The position numbers and the translations under genes are program-made. Positions 22,917 to 34,700 of a DNA stretch of 64,000 nucleotides are shown piece by piece. The notes under the pieces were generated by a model. The model ran no database searches. It was not told the DNA's origin and saw only the letters and a list, made by a program, of their open reading frames with translations. The first letter of the stretch is position 1. Every line of letters begins with the position of its first letter. The DNA is from Capniomyces stellatus (lineage: Eukaryota > Kickxellomycota > Harpellomycetes > Harpellales > Legeriomycetaceae), in the NCBI GenBank assembly GCA_001661515.1, contig LUVW01000011.1:531856-595855 (forward strand), in the 5' to 3' direction.

Positions 22917-23334
22917 ATGAACTTCGCCAAGAAATCCAGCTTGAACACATTTTCCAGCGTTGTAATCGCTATGGTTGCCTCGGTTCTATTCATTTCACTT
23001 TCAATTAGCGCTCAATGTAACCGATTAAAAACATCTAGCATTTCATACTTGACTTTAGATTGAATTTTTAAATATGTATTTGTATCAATATATCAATGTG
23101 TCAATATGGGAAAATGCAAGCCAAAAAAAGAAATACAAGACATTCTAATAATATATAATCTATGATACGTTTATAGCTGCTGGTGACGCATGTAACGACC
23201 GTATGATGAAATGCAGTCCAACAGCACAGGAGAACTACTTGGAGTGCTTCCGTGATAGATATATCGAAAGAAGATGCGCGCTTGGGACTGTTTGCAGAAA
23301 CATTGCAGGAGCTGGATACTGCGTAAACGAGTAA
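22917..23334 (+). CDS. Small secreted cysteine-rich protein 2 (CBM19-like paralogue)
   Basis: Two exons, 22917..23016 and 23177..23334, encode 85 residues. The signal peptide covers about residues 1-33 (hydrophobic core VVIAMVASVLFISLSISAQ). The mature protein has ACNDRMMKCSPTAQENYLEC, then ERRCALGTVCRNIAGAGYC. The cysteine pattern and the R-x-C-A-x-G-T-V-C signature match the neighbour at 21603, as does the phase-1 intron at the signal-peptide boundary. The two are therefore tandem paralogues with strongly diverged mature sequences and conserved architecture, typical of secreted effector-like or chitin-binding families. Predicted extracellular. Confidence 0.75.
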
Positions 23335-23708
23335 CTCTTCTGACAAAGCGATGGTTGTGGCTACCCGTTGAGTTTGCCATGCACAAATAGCCAGATTGCT
23401 ATTTATCTTGCTTTATTTGTTTATCTGTAATCGTTAAATAAAATTGAATAAAAAAAGATCAATAAAATAAAATCAGTAAAAGAAAATTGGTAAAGCGAGA
23501 CGTAACCTGAAGCCAAAAATAAGTAAATAGTAAAAGCAGTTATTTTTGCAGTTAACGCCCACAGAGCTTCTGGTTTGAGAGAATTAAGATGAAAGTCATT
23601 ACAAAACGTAATCGACAAAGCAACAAGACAAATCATGAATGCAGGTAAAATCACATCTATGGTTAGGCTGAGACAGGAACTAAAAATTCCATCAGTAAAC
23701 AGCAGGAC
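23335..23708. other. Spacer leading into the retroelement relic
   Basis: AT-rich. From about 23600 the + strand reads GKITSMVRLRQELKIP in a frame close to the relic that follows, so the decayed element probably starts before 23709. Confidence 0.45.
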
Positions 23709-24035
23709 AGAAAATTCATAAACACCAAGTACAAAGAATACTGCCCAATGTGTCACAGAAGACACCCATAAACAATAGAGCACATCCTTATTGATTGTAA
23801 CAAATGGGACGATGCTAGAGAAATTACCCTCAAGGAATTTATTCCTGACAACACGTATCAGAGTTCACCGGACTTTAATCTTACGCCCAACTCAACTCGT
23901 AATAAGCTGGTGGGTGAGCTTCTTGGGGGAGAACTAAAGATCAAGACATCTGCTATCCAAAAGAAAGAATATGACCGCTCAGTCTCGATGACGCTTGCAA
24001 CAGCATCATTCTTGACTTTAATCCGCGCAACCTGA
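23709..24035 (+). pseudogene. Non-LTR reverse transcriptase C-terminal relic
   Basis: Read from 23709 the frame gives RKFINTKYKEYCPMCHRRHP, a TAA at 23769-23771, then TIEHILIDCNKWDDAR and a further 80 residues to TGA at 24033. The C-x2-C...H-x4-C arrangement followed by W-x3-R is the terminal zinc-binding motif of LINE reverse transcriptases. The in-frame stop and the loss of the upstream polymerase domain mark it as a dead 5'-truncated copy. The last 100 bases also match 26775-26880. 5' truncation is the expected product of target-primed reverse transcription. Confidence 0.72.
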
Positions 24036-24812
24036 TTGCTAAAACTGGAAGATGTTGGTAAATAACCAGCTCCTATGATCCAAATTCATCAAGCCATGTT
24101 TATCTGTAGTGGGACGAGAGATAATAGGATAATAATTAATCGTATTTTTGAGCCTATTAACATTGTAGGTATTATGGGGCAAAATGTTAGGAATAAAAGC
24201 ATGTGCCTGTGCCAGCCTGCAGCTGTTATCAACACCTTTAAAATGATTTTGTCAATTCTGTCAATAAAAAAATGTATAGTCTAGTACTGAGAGTAAATAA
24301 CTATAAACTGTACCATTTACAATCATGCCGATTTTACAATGTTAGTGTTGTTTATAAATATAAGGAAAATGTGTAAATTAGGCTGATTTAACATAAAACA
24401 GTTCAACCCAACATAAAACAGACTGATAAACAGAAAATCACAGCTAAACACAAAAGAGCATAACTATGTTTAAACCACCAACTATTGGCAAGTTTAACGG
24501 CTAAACTTCAGGGTTAATACTATAAAAATAGTAAAGAGTTCTGGAAGCAAGTAAATCAGGTATATATCACACCTGATGATGCTATTTCTCCCCAACCAGC
24601 AAACCTACATCAGCATGTAGCATTACAATTGAGTTGGCCAAGTATTACTAAAAATAAATGACGTTTACAAACAACAATAGGAGAATGTTAGCCGAAAAGT
24701 GTTTTTATATTGTGAAAAAGAACAAAACAAAAGTATAGAGTATGTTTTGTAAAGTTAAAAGTGAGATTCGAGTTGAGTCTGGTTCTTGTAATTTTGGCTT
24801 GTGGTTTATTTG
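24036..24812. other. Spacer between relic and S1 protease gene
   Basis: AT-rich. Its first 100 bases (to about 24110, with ATAACCAGCTCC) continue the similarity to the second relic at 26.8 kb and are probably retroelement 3' end. No gene seen. Confidence 0.4.
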
Positions 24813-24821
24813 TATAAATAC
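24813..24821 (+). promoter_or_regulatory. TATA box (TATAAATAC) of the S1 protease gene
   Basis: TATAAATACC, 103 bp before the ATG at 24916; shares TATAAATAC with the two secreted-protein genes upstream. Confidence 0.6.
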
Positions 24822-24915
24822 CGAGTGGAAACCACTGTTTTTATTTCCTCATTTCTAAACCAATTTCAAGTAGTAATATCAGCAAACAGCAAACAGCAAA
24901 CCAATATTACCAGTC

Positions 24916-26601
24916 ATGAAAGTCAGCACAGTCAGCGTTCTGGTCAGTTACTCATTGGCATCAGTGTCAGGATCCTGGATTTCGGATCTGGGGTCGGATA
25001 CGGCGAGCCAAGGAAGTAGCTCTGGAGAAGGACAAAGTTTAAGCAAGAGGGTCATAGAAGGTGGTTATATCGAGTTAGAAGAGGTGCCGTACATTGTTTC
25101 TCTGCACAACCCAGTAAAAGGCCGTAAAGAACCTGCTGTGGATAATTGTGGAGGATCGATAATTTCAAAGAAATATATTCTTACGGCTGCGCACTGTGTT
25201 GAATATTATCTGAAAAATAAGGATAAATTTGAAATTGAGATATCGGCCAATTCAAAGTTCAGTTTTGCGAGTGGGGCAAAAAAGTTTAAAGCGAGTAAAG
25301 TCATAGCACACCCCAAGTACCGTGGTGCGTTTTATGGATATGATATTGCGCTGATACGAGTCGATGACGTGGAGTTCCATAATCTTGGAATAAAGTGTGC
25401 CAAGATCTACAATCGTGAAGTTGATTCCTCATACAAAGTCAAAGTTGCTGGGTGGGGGGATACATCTAAGAATGAAAAACCTGTTGCAGGGAATCTATTG
25501 AAGGCAGTGGATGTGAGTCTTATTAGTAGAAGCGATGTTTTCAAGTACTTTAAATTTAATGGCCACATGCCTCACAGTGCGTTGTTTTACTACGACAATG
25601 GGGATGGAGCACCAGATTTTGGGGATTCGGGAGGACCAGTGTGCTTGCCTGAATACGAAAATGCAATAGTTGGGTTGGTTTCGACTAAAGACTATCTAAG
25701 TATTACTGATGAGTTTAAAAACGCAGATTTGGATGATATATCAGAAAGTATTCGTGTTTCCATAGAAACAAGGGTGAGAGACCATGTGGACTGGATTCTG
25801 AAAGTAGCAAAACTCAAACCAAAAGACGTTCTTACACACCCAGAAGAGTATGGCTCGTGGAAGGCGGCCGGGGATTTTGAAATCATAAGAATAGATGAGG
25901 AGTATAATAAGATTCGTCAGGCTGTGAAAGCAGAAGCGTTTACCGAGGGTCTTGCCGAGCAGGTAGCAGCAGGGTTCTTGGAAGCCTCAGAAGTACATAT
26001 AAAGAAAATTGTTGAAGATATATTAACTTCATATTTAAAATATTACAAATGTAATTTAGATGTAGAGATTGAAAATCTTGAGATTAAGGCAGTGGCGATT
26101 ATCAATAATGATGTAAAGAAGGACAAAGACAAAAGAGAGGGAGTTGATGTGATTTTGAATGGGGTGCTAAAAACTATGGATGCTAGTTTATATGATCCAA
26201 ATTCACCAGACCCCAATTTCAAAAAGAGCGCAATGATAGATTTGACTGATATGATTGAAAAGTACATGAAAGATGAGTTGAGTAAAAGATCTGCTTTAAT
26301 AGATAGTGAAGTAAGGGCCAACATAAAGAAGCTGGGGGAAGATGTGGATGTTGTTGAGTCAGATTATATAGACTATTTGCAGGAAGCTATAATAGAGCTG
26401 CTTGGTCCTGTAGTTTTAAAGAAGCTTGAAAATATATTTGAACAATACCATATTCAAATATTAAAAGAGACAAAAGTTTCTTTCAAGGAACTAAGTTTGG
26501 ATGAACTTGCCTCACGTAAACTCGAGACTTCGAAAAGACTGCTTAAGGACTTTGGTGATAACATTAGGAGATATTACCTCGAAGAGGCAACAAAATCTTA
26601 G
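24916..26601 (+). CDS. Secreted trypsin-family (S1) serine protease with a long C-terminal extension
   Basis: Single-exon gene of 561 residues. A signal peptide at about 1-19 (VSTVSVLVSYSLASVSGS) and a short propeptide end at R45, followed by VIEGG, the S1 activation site. The catalytic triad is H93 (ILTAAHC), D143 (YDIALIRV) and S238 (FGDSGGP). C78 and C94 form the histidine-loop disulfide. The residue six before the catalytic serine, Asp in trypsin, is Ala232, so classic Arg/Lys specificity is not assured. The protease domain ends near residue 300 (RDHVDWILKVAK). The remaining 260 residues are mostly helical, Lys/Glu-rich and match no domain I know. Secreted S1 proteases are common in insect- and animal-associated zoopagomycete fungi. 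No introns, unlike most neighbours. Confidence 0.9.
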   Translation: MKVSTVSVLVSYSLASVSGSWISDLGSDTASQGSSSGEGQSLSKRVIEGGYIELEEVPYIVSLHNPVKGRKEPAVDNCGGSIISKKYILTAAHCVEYYLKNKDKFEIEISANSKFSFASGAKKFKASKVIAHPKYRGAFYGYDIALIRVDDVEFHNLGIKCAKIYNREVDSSYKVKVAGWGDTSKNEKPVAGNLLKAVDVSLISRSDVFKYFKFNGHMPHSALFYYDNGDGAPDFGDSGGPVCLPEYENAIVGLVSTKDYLSITDEFKNADLDDISESIRVSIETRVRDHVDWILKVAKLKPKDVLTHPEEYGSWKAAGDFEIIRIDEEYNKIRQAVKAEAFTEGLAEQVAAGFLEASEVHIKKIVEDILTSYLKYYKCNLDVEIENLEIKAVAIINNDVKKDKDKREGVDVILNGVLKTMDASLYDPNSPDPNFKKSAMIDLTDMIEKYMKDELSKRSALIDSEVRANIKKLGEDVDVVESDYIDYLQEAIIELLGPVVLKKLENIFEQYHIQILKETKVSFKELSLDELASRKLETSKRLLKDFGDNIRRYYLEEATKS

Positions 26602-26774
26602 TAGAGGTTTTACTTTTATTATTTAGTTTTACAGTGCATTTCACATACTTGGAGATGATGTGTGTCAAAATGAACGATTTAGCGCCTTGATGTAGTTGTT
26701 GATTTTATAGTTTTATCTTATTATTAATAATTGGAATTAAATAAAGCAAGAAAAAGAAAGAAAAATAACCTGGC
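26602..26774. other. 3' flank of the protease gene
   Basis: Contains AATTAAATAAAG at about 26726-26737, a plausible polyadenylation signal, then an AAGAAAAAGAAAG run directly before the second retroelement relic. Confidence 0.5.
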
Positions 26775-26930
26775 CGCTCAAACTCGATGAAGCTTGCAGC
26801 AGCCTTATTCCTGACATTGAATTGCGCAACCCGATTACCAGGACTCGATGAGGTTAGTAAATCACCAGCTCCACTGAACCAACGCCGCCAAGGTACGGTG
26901 TCCCTAGAGGGACGACATGGAGTAGGATAG
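26775..26930 (+). pseudogene. Second non-LTR reverse transcriptase 3'-end relic
   Basis: Reads RSNSMKLAAALFLTLNCATR and continues open to TAG at 26928. The first 20 codons align with RSVSMTLATASFLTLIRAT at the end of the 23.7-kb relic, and the DNA match continues past that copy's stop (GTTGGTAAAT.ACCAGCTCC against GTTAGTAAATCACCAGCTCC). It is a severely 5'-truncated copy of the same or a related element. The two relics bracket the protease gene. Confidence 0.6.
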
Positions 26931-27292
26931 TATTTGAATCAGTCACTTTTTTTTTAAATAGTGTTCCACTAGCTTTGTAATATTTATGAGTATTGTATTA
27001 GTGAACCCGTAATAATATTAAAAATAAAAATCCAAGTTGTGATTGAGAGGCGTTTATTTACTTTCAGCTTGTGCCGCTTTAAAGCTATTCCGCTAAGCTG
27101 TGCTGCTGAATATCTTTAACAAGTTCCAAGTATAGAGTTCCAAGGAAATGAAGAGGAGAAAATGTAGCCAACACAGGCAAATGGGGAGGGGAGGGGGGGG
27201 GGGGTTATGCGCACTTTTTATTAAACACAAGTTTAACTGAAAGCGAAAAAAGAAAAAGAAAGACAATAATCTAAAAGTAAAAAAAACCGAAT
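26931..27292. other. Spacer after the relic
   Basis: AT-rich with a G run at about 27187-27204; nothing else recognised. Confidence 0.4.
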
Positions 27293-27810
27293 TTATTCGT
27301 TGCTTTGGGCTTTGCGTAATTCTCTTTTTTCGACAAGTTCGTTGTAACGCTTTTCGACATAGGCATCTTGTCTTAGACTGAACCGGTAGTAGCCGAATCC
27401 GAGCAAAGCACCCGCTGATGTCCACAGATAGTATCCTCCCATCTCTATTCGATTTTATTTAGATTTCAATGGTTTTAATACTGTTTAAAATTGAAAAATG
27501 AGGCAGACTGAAGTAGAATCGGGTTAAAGATTCAGGTTAAGATTAAAAATTAAAGATTGAAGATTAAAGATTCGGGATAAAGATTCAAATTCAGATTCGG
27601 ATTAAGATTAAGGATGGTATGGTAAAAGTCAAGCGTTGGGTGAGCCCAAACTAGTTGGTAATAATTTCCAGATTAATAATAAGGGTAAAGTATAAATCAA
27701 AAGAAAAAAAAGTTACTTTGGAATAGAGGGCGTCCTTGTAATCCTACAGCATAGGCACGAGCAGCACCGAGCATACCGGCGCCAGTCAAAACATTGATAA
27801 GCAGAGCCAT
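27293..27810 (-). CDS. Small mitochondrial membrane protein, resembles a fungal complex I accessory (14-kDa type) subunit
   Basis: Two minus-strand exons, 27810..27717 and 27444..27293, encode 81 residues. The join (CAA A|GTAACT, then TAG|AG ATG) keeps the frame. Residues 1-25 contain VLTGAGMLGAARAYAVGLQG, a short hydrophobic, Ala/Gly-rich helix followed by RPLF. The second half begins YYLWTSAGALLGFGYYRF and ends in a charged helix (YNELVEKRELRKAQ). The pattern 'GxxR.[WY]xxG.[EQ].RPLF ... Y.....GA..G[FY]' reminds me of the fungal NADH:ubiquinone oxidoreductase 14-kDa subunit. That is from memory, not alignment, so an ATP-synthase- or MICOS-type small subunit is also possible. Confidence 0.6.
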
Positions 27811-28786
27811 TATATATCGAGATGTGTTGTTTGTGTGAAGTTTTGAAGAGTAAATAGAATATCAAAACAGGATTGAATGTCAATAAAGAGGACTTTGAGA
27901 GTATGGCCGGAATGATTAAGAGATTTAAAATGGGCAACGAGTGTTTGTAATTTGTATTTATTTGCAATTAATTTGAAGAATTTGTATGATTGGGGAAGAC
28001 TTTTCAGAGTTTGAGGTAATTGAAAAAAAATAAAAAAAATAAAGAGCTAGATTGTATTTGCTGGGTGAGAGGATTGGCTGAAAAAGAGCAAAATAAAACC
28101 TAGCAAATTGTGGGTGGGGGAAATGGAAGAGTTAAGAGCGGGAAAATGATAAGAAATGATTGAGAAGTTTGAATAAAGAAGCAAAAGAGATAAAAAGTGT
28201 TTGAAAGTTAAATGTAGATGGATTTAGCCAGTTGGGAGGTATGCTTTTTGATGGTTGAGCCAACAAATTAAAGGCTAAACAATTTAATTAGTGAAAAGCA
28301 AGCAAATTGGGCGGATATAATAAAAGAAAATAAAAAAGAAAAATAGAGAAAACACGAAAAGCGACAAAAAAAAATAGCAAAATAAAAGAACTAATAGAGG
28401 AAAAAGAAAAGAAAACAGAGAAAAAAGTTGGAAAGTAAATAAAGAATTAGGGAGCGAACGAGTAGATGGAAAGAAATTGAGATTGTGTGCTAGATGCTTT
28501 TTAACAATCGAGAATTGTAAAGTAAAAGTAAATAGGCTGTATTAAAGTGCCAGAAAAAGAAACGTAAACAAGCAAGCAAACAAGCAGAGAAAAGAAATAA
28601 AAGGAAAAAAAAGCGAGACAGAAGGATTGAGGAGTAGCCAAGAGTAAAAAAAGGCCAATAGGTGGATTGAAGCAGATTAGGAAACTGGTAATAGAAAGGA
28701 AGGGATCTAGAAGAAGGTTGAAGTGAAAAGGGACAGAGAAGAGACATATTTTAGGGTAGCAAAGAGGCAGAGAGAAAAATTCAAAG
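27811..28786. other. Divergent promoter region upstream of TRA1
   Basis: A 976-bp spacer between divergent genes. Purine-rich on the + strand from about 28100 (long runs of A and G such as AAAGAAAAGAAAACAGAG). No additional gene seen; probably the bidirectional promoter. Confidence 0.5.
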
Positions 28787-31700
28787 ATGTCAGCAGGAAT
28801 GTTTACTAATTTTGAAGTGTTTGCGACGCGTCTATCGGATCAGAATATTGGTAAGCGATGAATAAAAGGGGCTTGTGATGAAAATATTAAATAAGGAAAG
28901 GAAAAAGAAAAAAAGAGAAGAGGAAGAGGAAGAAGGTGGTAAAAAGATAAAGAAGATTGAGTGGTGAAGGGAGAGGGCGAAGATGGTAATAAAGGGATGA
29001 AATGGATGAAAATAAAAATAGATGTGGAGCTGAAATGCACGATAGCACAGGAGTTGTGTGAGTCGCTTGAGCTTTTCCAGCAGCAGGACAGTGTGAGGTT
29101 TACGAGTGTGTTGTGGCCAGTGCTTAGGGATATTCTGCTGAACGGAACAGCGGTATTCCAGAGTGTGGTTCCAGAGCAGGTAGGAATAAGAATAGAATAT
29201 GGATAAGAATAAGAAATATGAATGGGAATAGAAATATGGATAAAATTAAGAATATGGATAGGAATAAGAATTGATGAAAGGTAAAATAGCAAGATTGGAG
29301 GATACTAAAGAAGAAAGGGGGGATGGGGGAATATAAAATGTGTGATAAATAAATAGAGGTTGAGACATACGATATTGGAGATAATACAGCGAATAGCGAA
29401 CAGCGAGATATTGAGGCCAATACCAAACGATATAGGGCCAACGTTGTTATCGGTGGTGAAGACAGATAATGAGGAGAATGTGACAGTGGCGTTGAAGACG
29501 TTGTACGAGTTGCATCGGGTTTACCGGGGAACGCTTGAGAACTTTGCAAAGCCATTTTTAGATTTTACGGTGGAGATGTATGAGCATGCAGAGGAGATTC
29601 TGAAAGAGACGGTGGAACTGGGAGATGTGGGGCAAGGACAAGGAGTGGGTATGGGAATGGGAATGAGTATGGGTATGGGTATGGGAATGGGTATGGGAAT
29701 GGGAATGGGAATGGGGGGAGTAATGACACCGGGGCCAACGGGGGCGATGATGACACCGTCTGCGGGATCACCGGGGAGCGAGCAGGTAGAGGCAACAAAG
29801 AAGACGTTGTTGAGAGGGGTGAGGTCGTTTAAGGTGTTGGCAGAGATTCCGATAATAATAGTGTCAGTGTTGCAGGCGCATCGAAAGCTGGCACCGACGT
29901 TTGTGACAAAGCTGCTGCCGTTAGTGGTGCAGATGCTGGAACTAGAGTTTAAGCAAGGGGGGGAGAGGGGCAAGGGGGCACGGAACAAGCAAAAGTATGG
30001 GGATTTGGTGAATGCGCAGTCAAAGACGTTGTCGTTTCTGGCGTACTTTGTGCGGAGTTTTGGGCCGTTGTTGGCGAGTTACCAGGACAGAATTGCAAGG
30101 GTGTTTTTGGGGATTCTGAAGAGTTGTCCAATGGAGGCAGTGAACACGCGGAAGGAGATTCTGATAGCAGGGCGGCATATAGTGGGGAGTGAGTTGAGGA
30201 GGGCGTTTATACCGTTGACTGAGGAGATGCTGAATGTGAAGAACTTGTTGGGGGAGGGATTGACCAGCGTTGAGACGTTGCGGCCGTACGCATTGAGCAT
30301 GGTGGCAGATTACATCCATCACGTGCGGGGAAAGTTGGACAGGAAGCAGATGAACGCAGCGGTGGATTTCTACACAGACAGTGTGCTTGATGTACAGCAA
30401 AGCGGGCATATCAGGGCACTGAGCGGCAAGTTACTTCATAGTATTGTAGACAGTATAGTAGGGCTGGAGGATAAGCAGGCGGCAAGACAGCTGATGGTTC
30501 AGATTCTGTACAGTTACAGCGTAGCAGTTGAACAAATAGCAAGTCTAGTAAGTAACCACAAGAACAAGAACAAGAACAAGAAGAGTAAAAATGGTAAAAA
30601 TGGTAAAAAGAGTAAAAAGAGTAAAGAGGATAAAATAAAGTTGACAGCAGGAGAAAGTGGAGATTGGATCAAGGACAGCAAGTTGATTCTCAAGAGTGTT
30701 TTACCAGGATGTGGAGCAATAATAACAGGATTAGGAGTATGTGGATTGATAGTAGATTCAGAAACAGAAACAGAAACAGAAAAAGAAACAGAAAAAGAAA
30801 CAGAAAAGGATACAGAAACAGAAAAGGAGAAGAATAAAAGATGGGATAAAGAAGTAATAGGAGATGCAGAATTAGAAATATTGAACAAGTTGTTGAGAAA
30901 TGGATTAGAAGCATGGCAAGTATTTGGATTGAAAAGGGAAGAAACAGAAACAAAAGAAATAATAAAAGAAGAAATAAATGAAGAAGAAATAATAAAAGAA
31001 GAAATAAAAACAAAAGGAGGAAAAGAGAGAATAAAAAGGGAAAAAAAAAGTTGGAAAGAGTATGAAGTAATAGTAGAAGAATTAGAGGTGGAGGAAAGAG
31101 AAATGGTGGAAATGTTTGTAAAGATGTTTATGGGATTGGATGGGCGAGTGTTCCAGGAACTGTTTACGTCGCAGATGGAGGAGATATTTGAGATTTTGGT
31201 AGAAGAGCCAAAGACAGTGACGATGGTGGAATTGATGTTGGCAAATGAAAGAACATCAGCAGTAATGACGCCAATAGTGTTGGGATTCCTAGTGGGACGA
31301 ATGGAAGAATTGGGAGTTGGAGAGCAAAAAAATGAAGCAATAAAAAAAGAAAAAGAAAAAAAAGAAAAAAAAGAAAAAAAAGAAAAAAAAGAAAAAAATA
31401 AAGAGGATAGAGCAAGAATGAAGTTGCATTTGTACAAGATGGTATTTTTAGTGTTAACAATTTTCCCAGGAGGAAACGAAAAGGAAGTTCAGCCGTACAT
31501 TCAAAAGATCATCAGCTACACAATTGACCACGCGATGGAGAGGGCGAGACCAGAATACTACTTTTTGTTGGTGCGAGCGCTGTTCAAGAGCATAGGCGGG
31601 GGGCGGTACGAGGAGTTGTACAAGGAAGTGATGCCGTTGTTGCAGCAGTTGTTGGAGATGCTGAACACGCAGATGCGGTTGGCGCCTAGCAGATCGCCGT

Positions 31701-34700
31701 TACAAGAATTGTTTGTGGAGATCAGTTTGACGGTTCCAGTGCGGTTGAGCGTGTTGCTGCCTTACTTGACTCATCTGATGTACCCACTGGTGCTTTCGTT
31801 GCGAGCGGGACCTGAATTGGTGAGTCAGGGTCTGAGGACGCTTGAACTGTGTATTGACAATTTAACGCGTGAGTTTCTTGATCCTATTTTGCTTCCTGTG
31901 ATTGGTGAGATTATGGAGGCGTTTTGGGGATTTGTCAAACCAGACTCAAATTCAAACTCAAATTCAAATTCAAATTCAAACTCAAACTCAAACTCAAACT
32001 CAAACTCAAACTCAACTTTAAATTTGGACCCAAACTCGAACTCGAACTCTGAGTTGGATTCGGGTTTGAACTCAAATCCAAACTCGGACTTGAATTCAAA
32101 TTTAAATTTAAATTCAAATTCAAATTCAAATTCAAATTCAAATTCAAATTCAAATTCAAATTTAAATTCAAGCTCGGACTTGAATTCAGATTTGGTTTTA
32201 GGTACCCATGCACGTGCCAAGACCGCAGTGCGTATTCTGGGCAAATTGGGGGGCAGAAACAGACACTTTTTAGTCCGAGATCACAGGGAAAACGAGCAAA
32301 GTTACAAAAGGTACACAAATTACAATGAAAAACAGAGTCTGTACTACCACACCAGGTTCAGTGGAGCAGGTCGACTGATGGATGTGGATGTGGATATGGG
32401 GATGGCAGGGTGTTTGCAGTACATAGTAGCAGGACTGGAGCCAGTAGGAGGAGAGTTGGTAGCTGATTTGGTAGGAGGTGAAGGAGGTGAAAGCAGATTT
32501 GCCAACAGTTTCGAGCTGATTAGAAGTGCAATGGAAGTTCTGATTCAAGCAGAACAACAATCAGTAGAACAACATTCAATTGACCAGTCAAGGTCCGAGT
32601 TCCAGTCAGTAATCAGCAGTGCAGAAACCAGAGATCAGTACTCAGCACTGTTACAAGATCACCTGGCCGTCAGTCAAATGACCAACGTGATAGTCAGGCA
32701 GGCAGTTGAAGCAGCAGCAGTTGAAGCAGCAGCAGTTGAAGCAGCAGCAGACGATAGTAGTGATGAGGCCAAGGACAATGTGACCAACGAACCACTAGTG
32801 AACACGCAGCAGTTGTGTGTGCGCGGTTTAGTACTGTTGTGTAGCTATGTGAAGAGTAGTGATGATGTGGTTGTGCAGTACGCAAAAACAGTAGTTGAGT
32901 GGGCAGCTGTAACCCATGTCAAAGATTCGATCAGACTGATGAAAACATTGGCTGGTTTACAAGAAAATAACAACAATAACAATAACAGTATTAGTTATGG
33001 TGTTAGAGGGACAAATAAGTTGTATTCAGTGGTTGTAGGTGAAATTGCAGCAGCTATGGTTGATACTAATGAACAAGTCAAGAAAGTTGGGCGATTAATG
33101 TTGACTGAACTGCACAGAATTATAGGATTAGTAACTCTTGACCCCGAAACCAATTCTAATATTAACTCTGGTAAAAGGTATTGGACAGGTTGTTACCATC
33201 AGTTGATTCATTTACTAAGTCTGAGTTGTTATAGTACAAACACACAGACTAAACTGAATGCGTGTCGATCAATCCAGTTTATGATAACTGAACTGGGATT
33301 TGAGGCCGAGTACTTGAACAGATTTGTCAGCACTATAATCAAGGCCCTGCTTTTCACTCTCAAGGATGTAGACAGTAAACAGATTGAACATGCAGGTGAC
33401 AATGCAGCTCACAAGACTATAATTCAATTACTCGACATTTGCATACCAAACAATAATCAAGAAAACAGACAAGAAAACAGACAAGAAAATAAAAATGTTG
33501 AAAATAAAAATGTTGAAATTGATGATGGTAATATTGAAAAAGAAATACCAGAAATAACAACAACAACAACAGCAACAGCAACAACAACAGCAACAGCAAC
33601 AGCAACAACAACAACAACAACAACAGTAGTATTAGTAGTAACAGCAAGTAATTTGGGGTCTGTACTTGGAGCAGTTTTGGCAATTTTCACAAAGGAATTG
33701 GCTAATCCAAACAGGTTAGTTAGAATGGCAGTAAGGGCGGGATTGGAGCAGGTTAGTTTAAGAGTGGGGATGCAGGCAGGGGAATTGCTTAGACCGCTGA
33801 AGGAAAGATTGCTAGTCCCGATATTTGGAAAACCGTTACGGGCGTTGCCACATGGCATGCAGATAGGAAACATCGATGCGGTGACGTACTGCCTGACATT
33901 GGAGCCAGAATTTCTAGAAATAACAGATGGGTTTATGAGGTTGCTATCAGAAGTGTTGGCGTTGGCCGATGCAGAGGACCAGGCGCTAGTGAGTCACCCG
34001 GACCAGATCAAGAGTAGTCAATCTGTTTTAGTGAGTCTGAGGTTTACGTGTATCAAGATGTTGACAGCAGCGATGTCGAGGAGCGAACTGATGTTGGAGC
34101 GGCATAATGGGATCCGAGCACGTATTATTTCGGTGTTTTTCAAGTCGTTGTACAGCAGGTCGGCGCAGGTGGTTGAGGCGGCCAACACGGGGCTGCAGCG
34201 TGTGCTGAAAGTGCAGCAGAAACTGCCAAAGGATTTGTTGCAGGCTGGACTCAGGCCAATTCTGTTGAACTTAAGCGATTACAAACGGCTGACTGTAGCG
34301 AGTCTTGAGGGTTTAGCCAGGCTGCTTCAATTGCTGACCAATTACTTTAAAGTTGAGGTGGGAAGGAAACTTCTTGACCATTTGAACCATTGGGCCACGC
34401 CTGCTGCTTTGAGCAAGGCTAGTGTGCGGTCGGCTAGTGAACAGTTTGACGTTAAAATCATGGTTGCCATTCTTGACGTCTTTTACTTGTTGCCTACCAG
34501 TGCCAACGTTCTGCTTCCTGACCTTGTTGCTGCTGTTCTTCGCATGGAACTTCATCTTGTGCGTAAACTTGCTAGTCCCTTCAGACCTCCGCTATTCCGC
34601 TTCCTCAACCATTACCCAACAGAGTCGTGTGTCTACTTTATTTCCCGCCTCTCTCACACTCCAACTGCTGAACTGTTTGTCCACCTCATCTCTCACCCGC

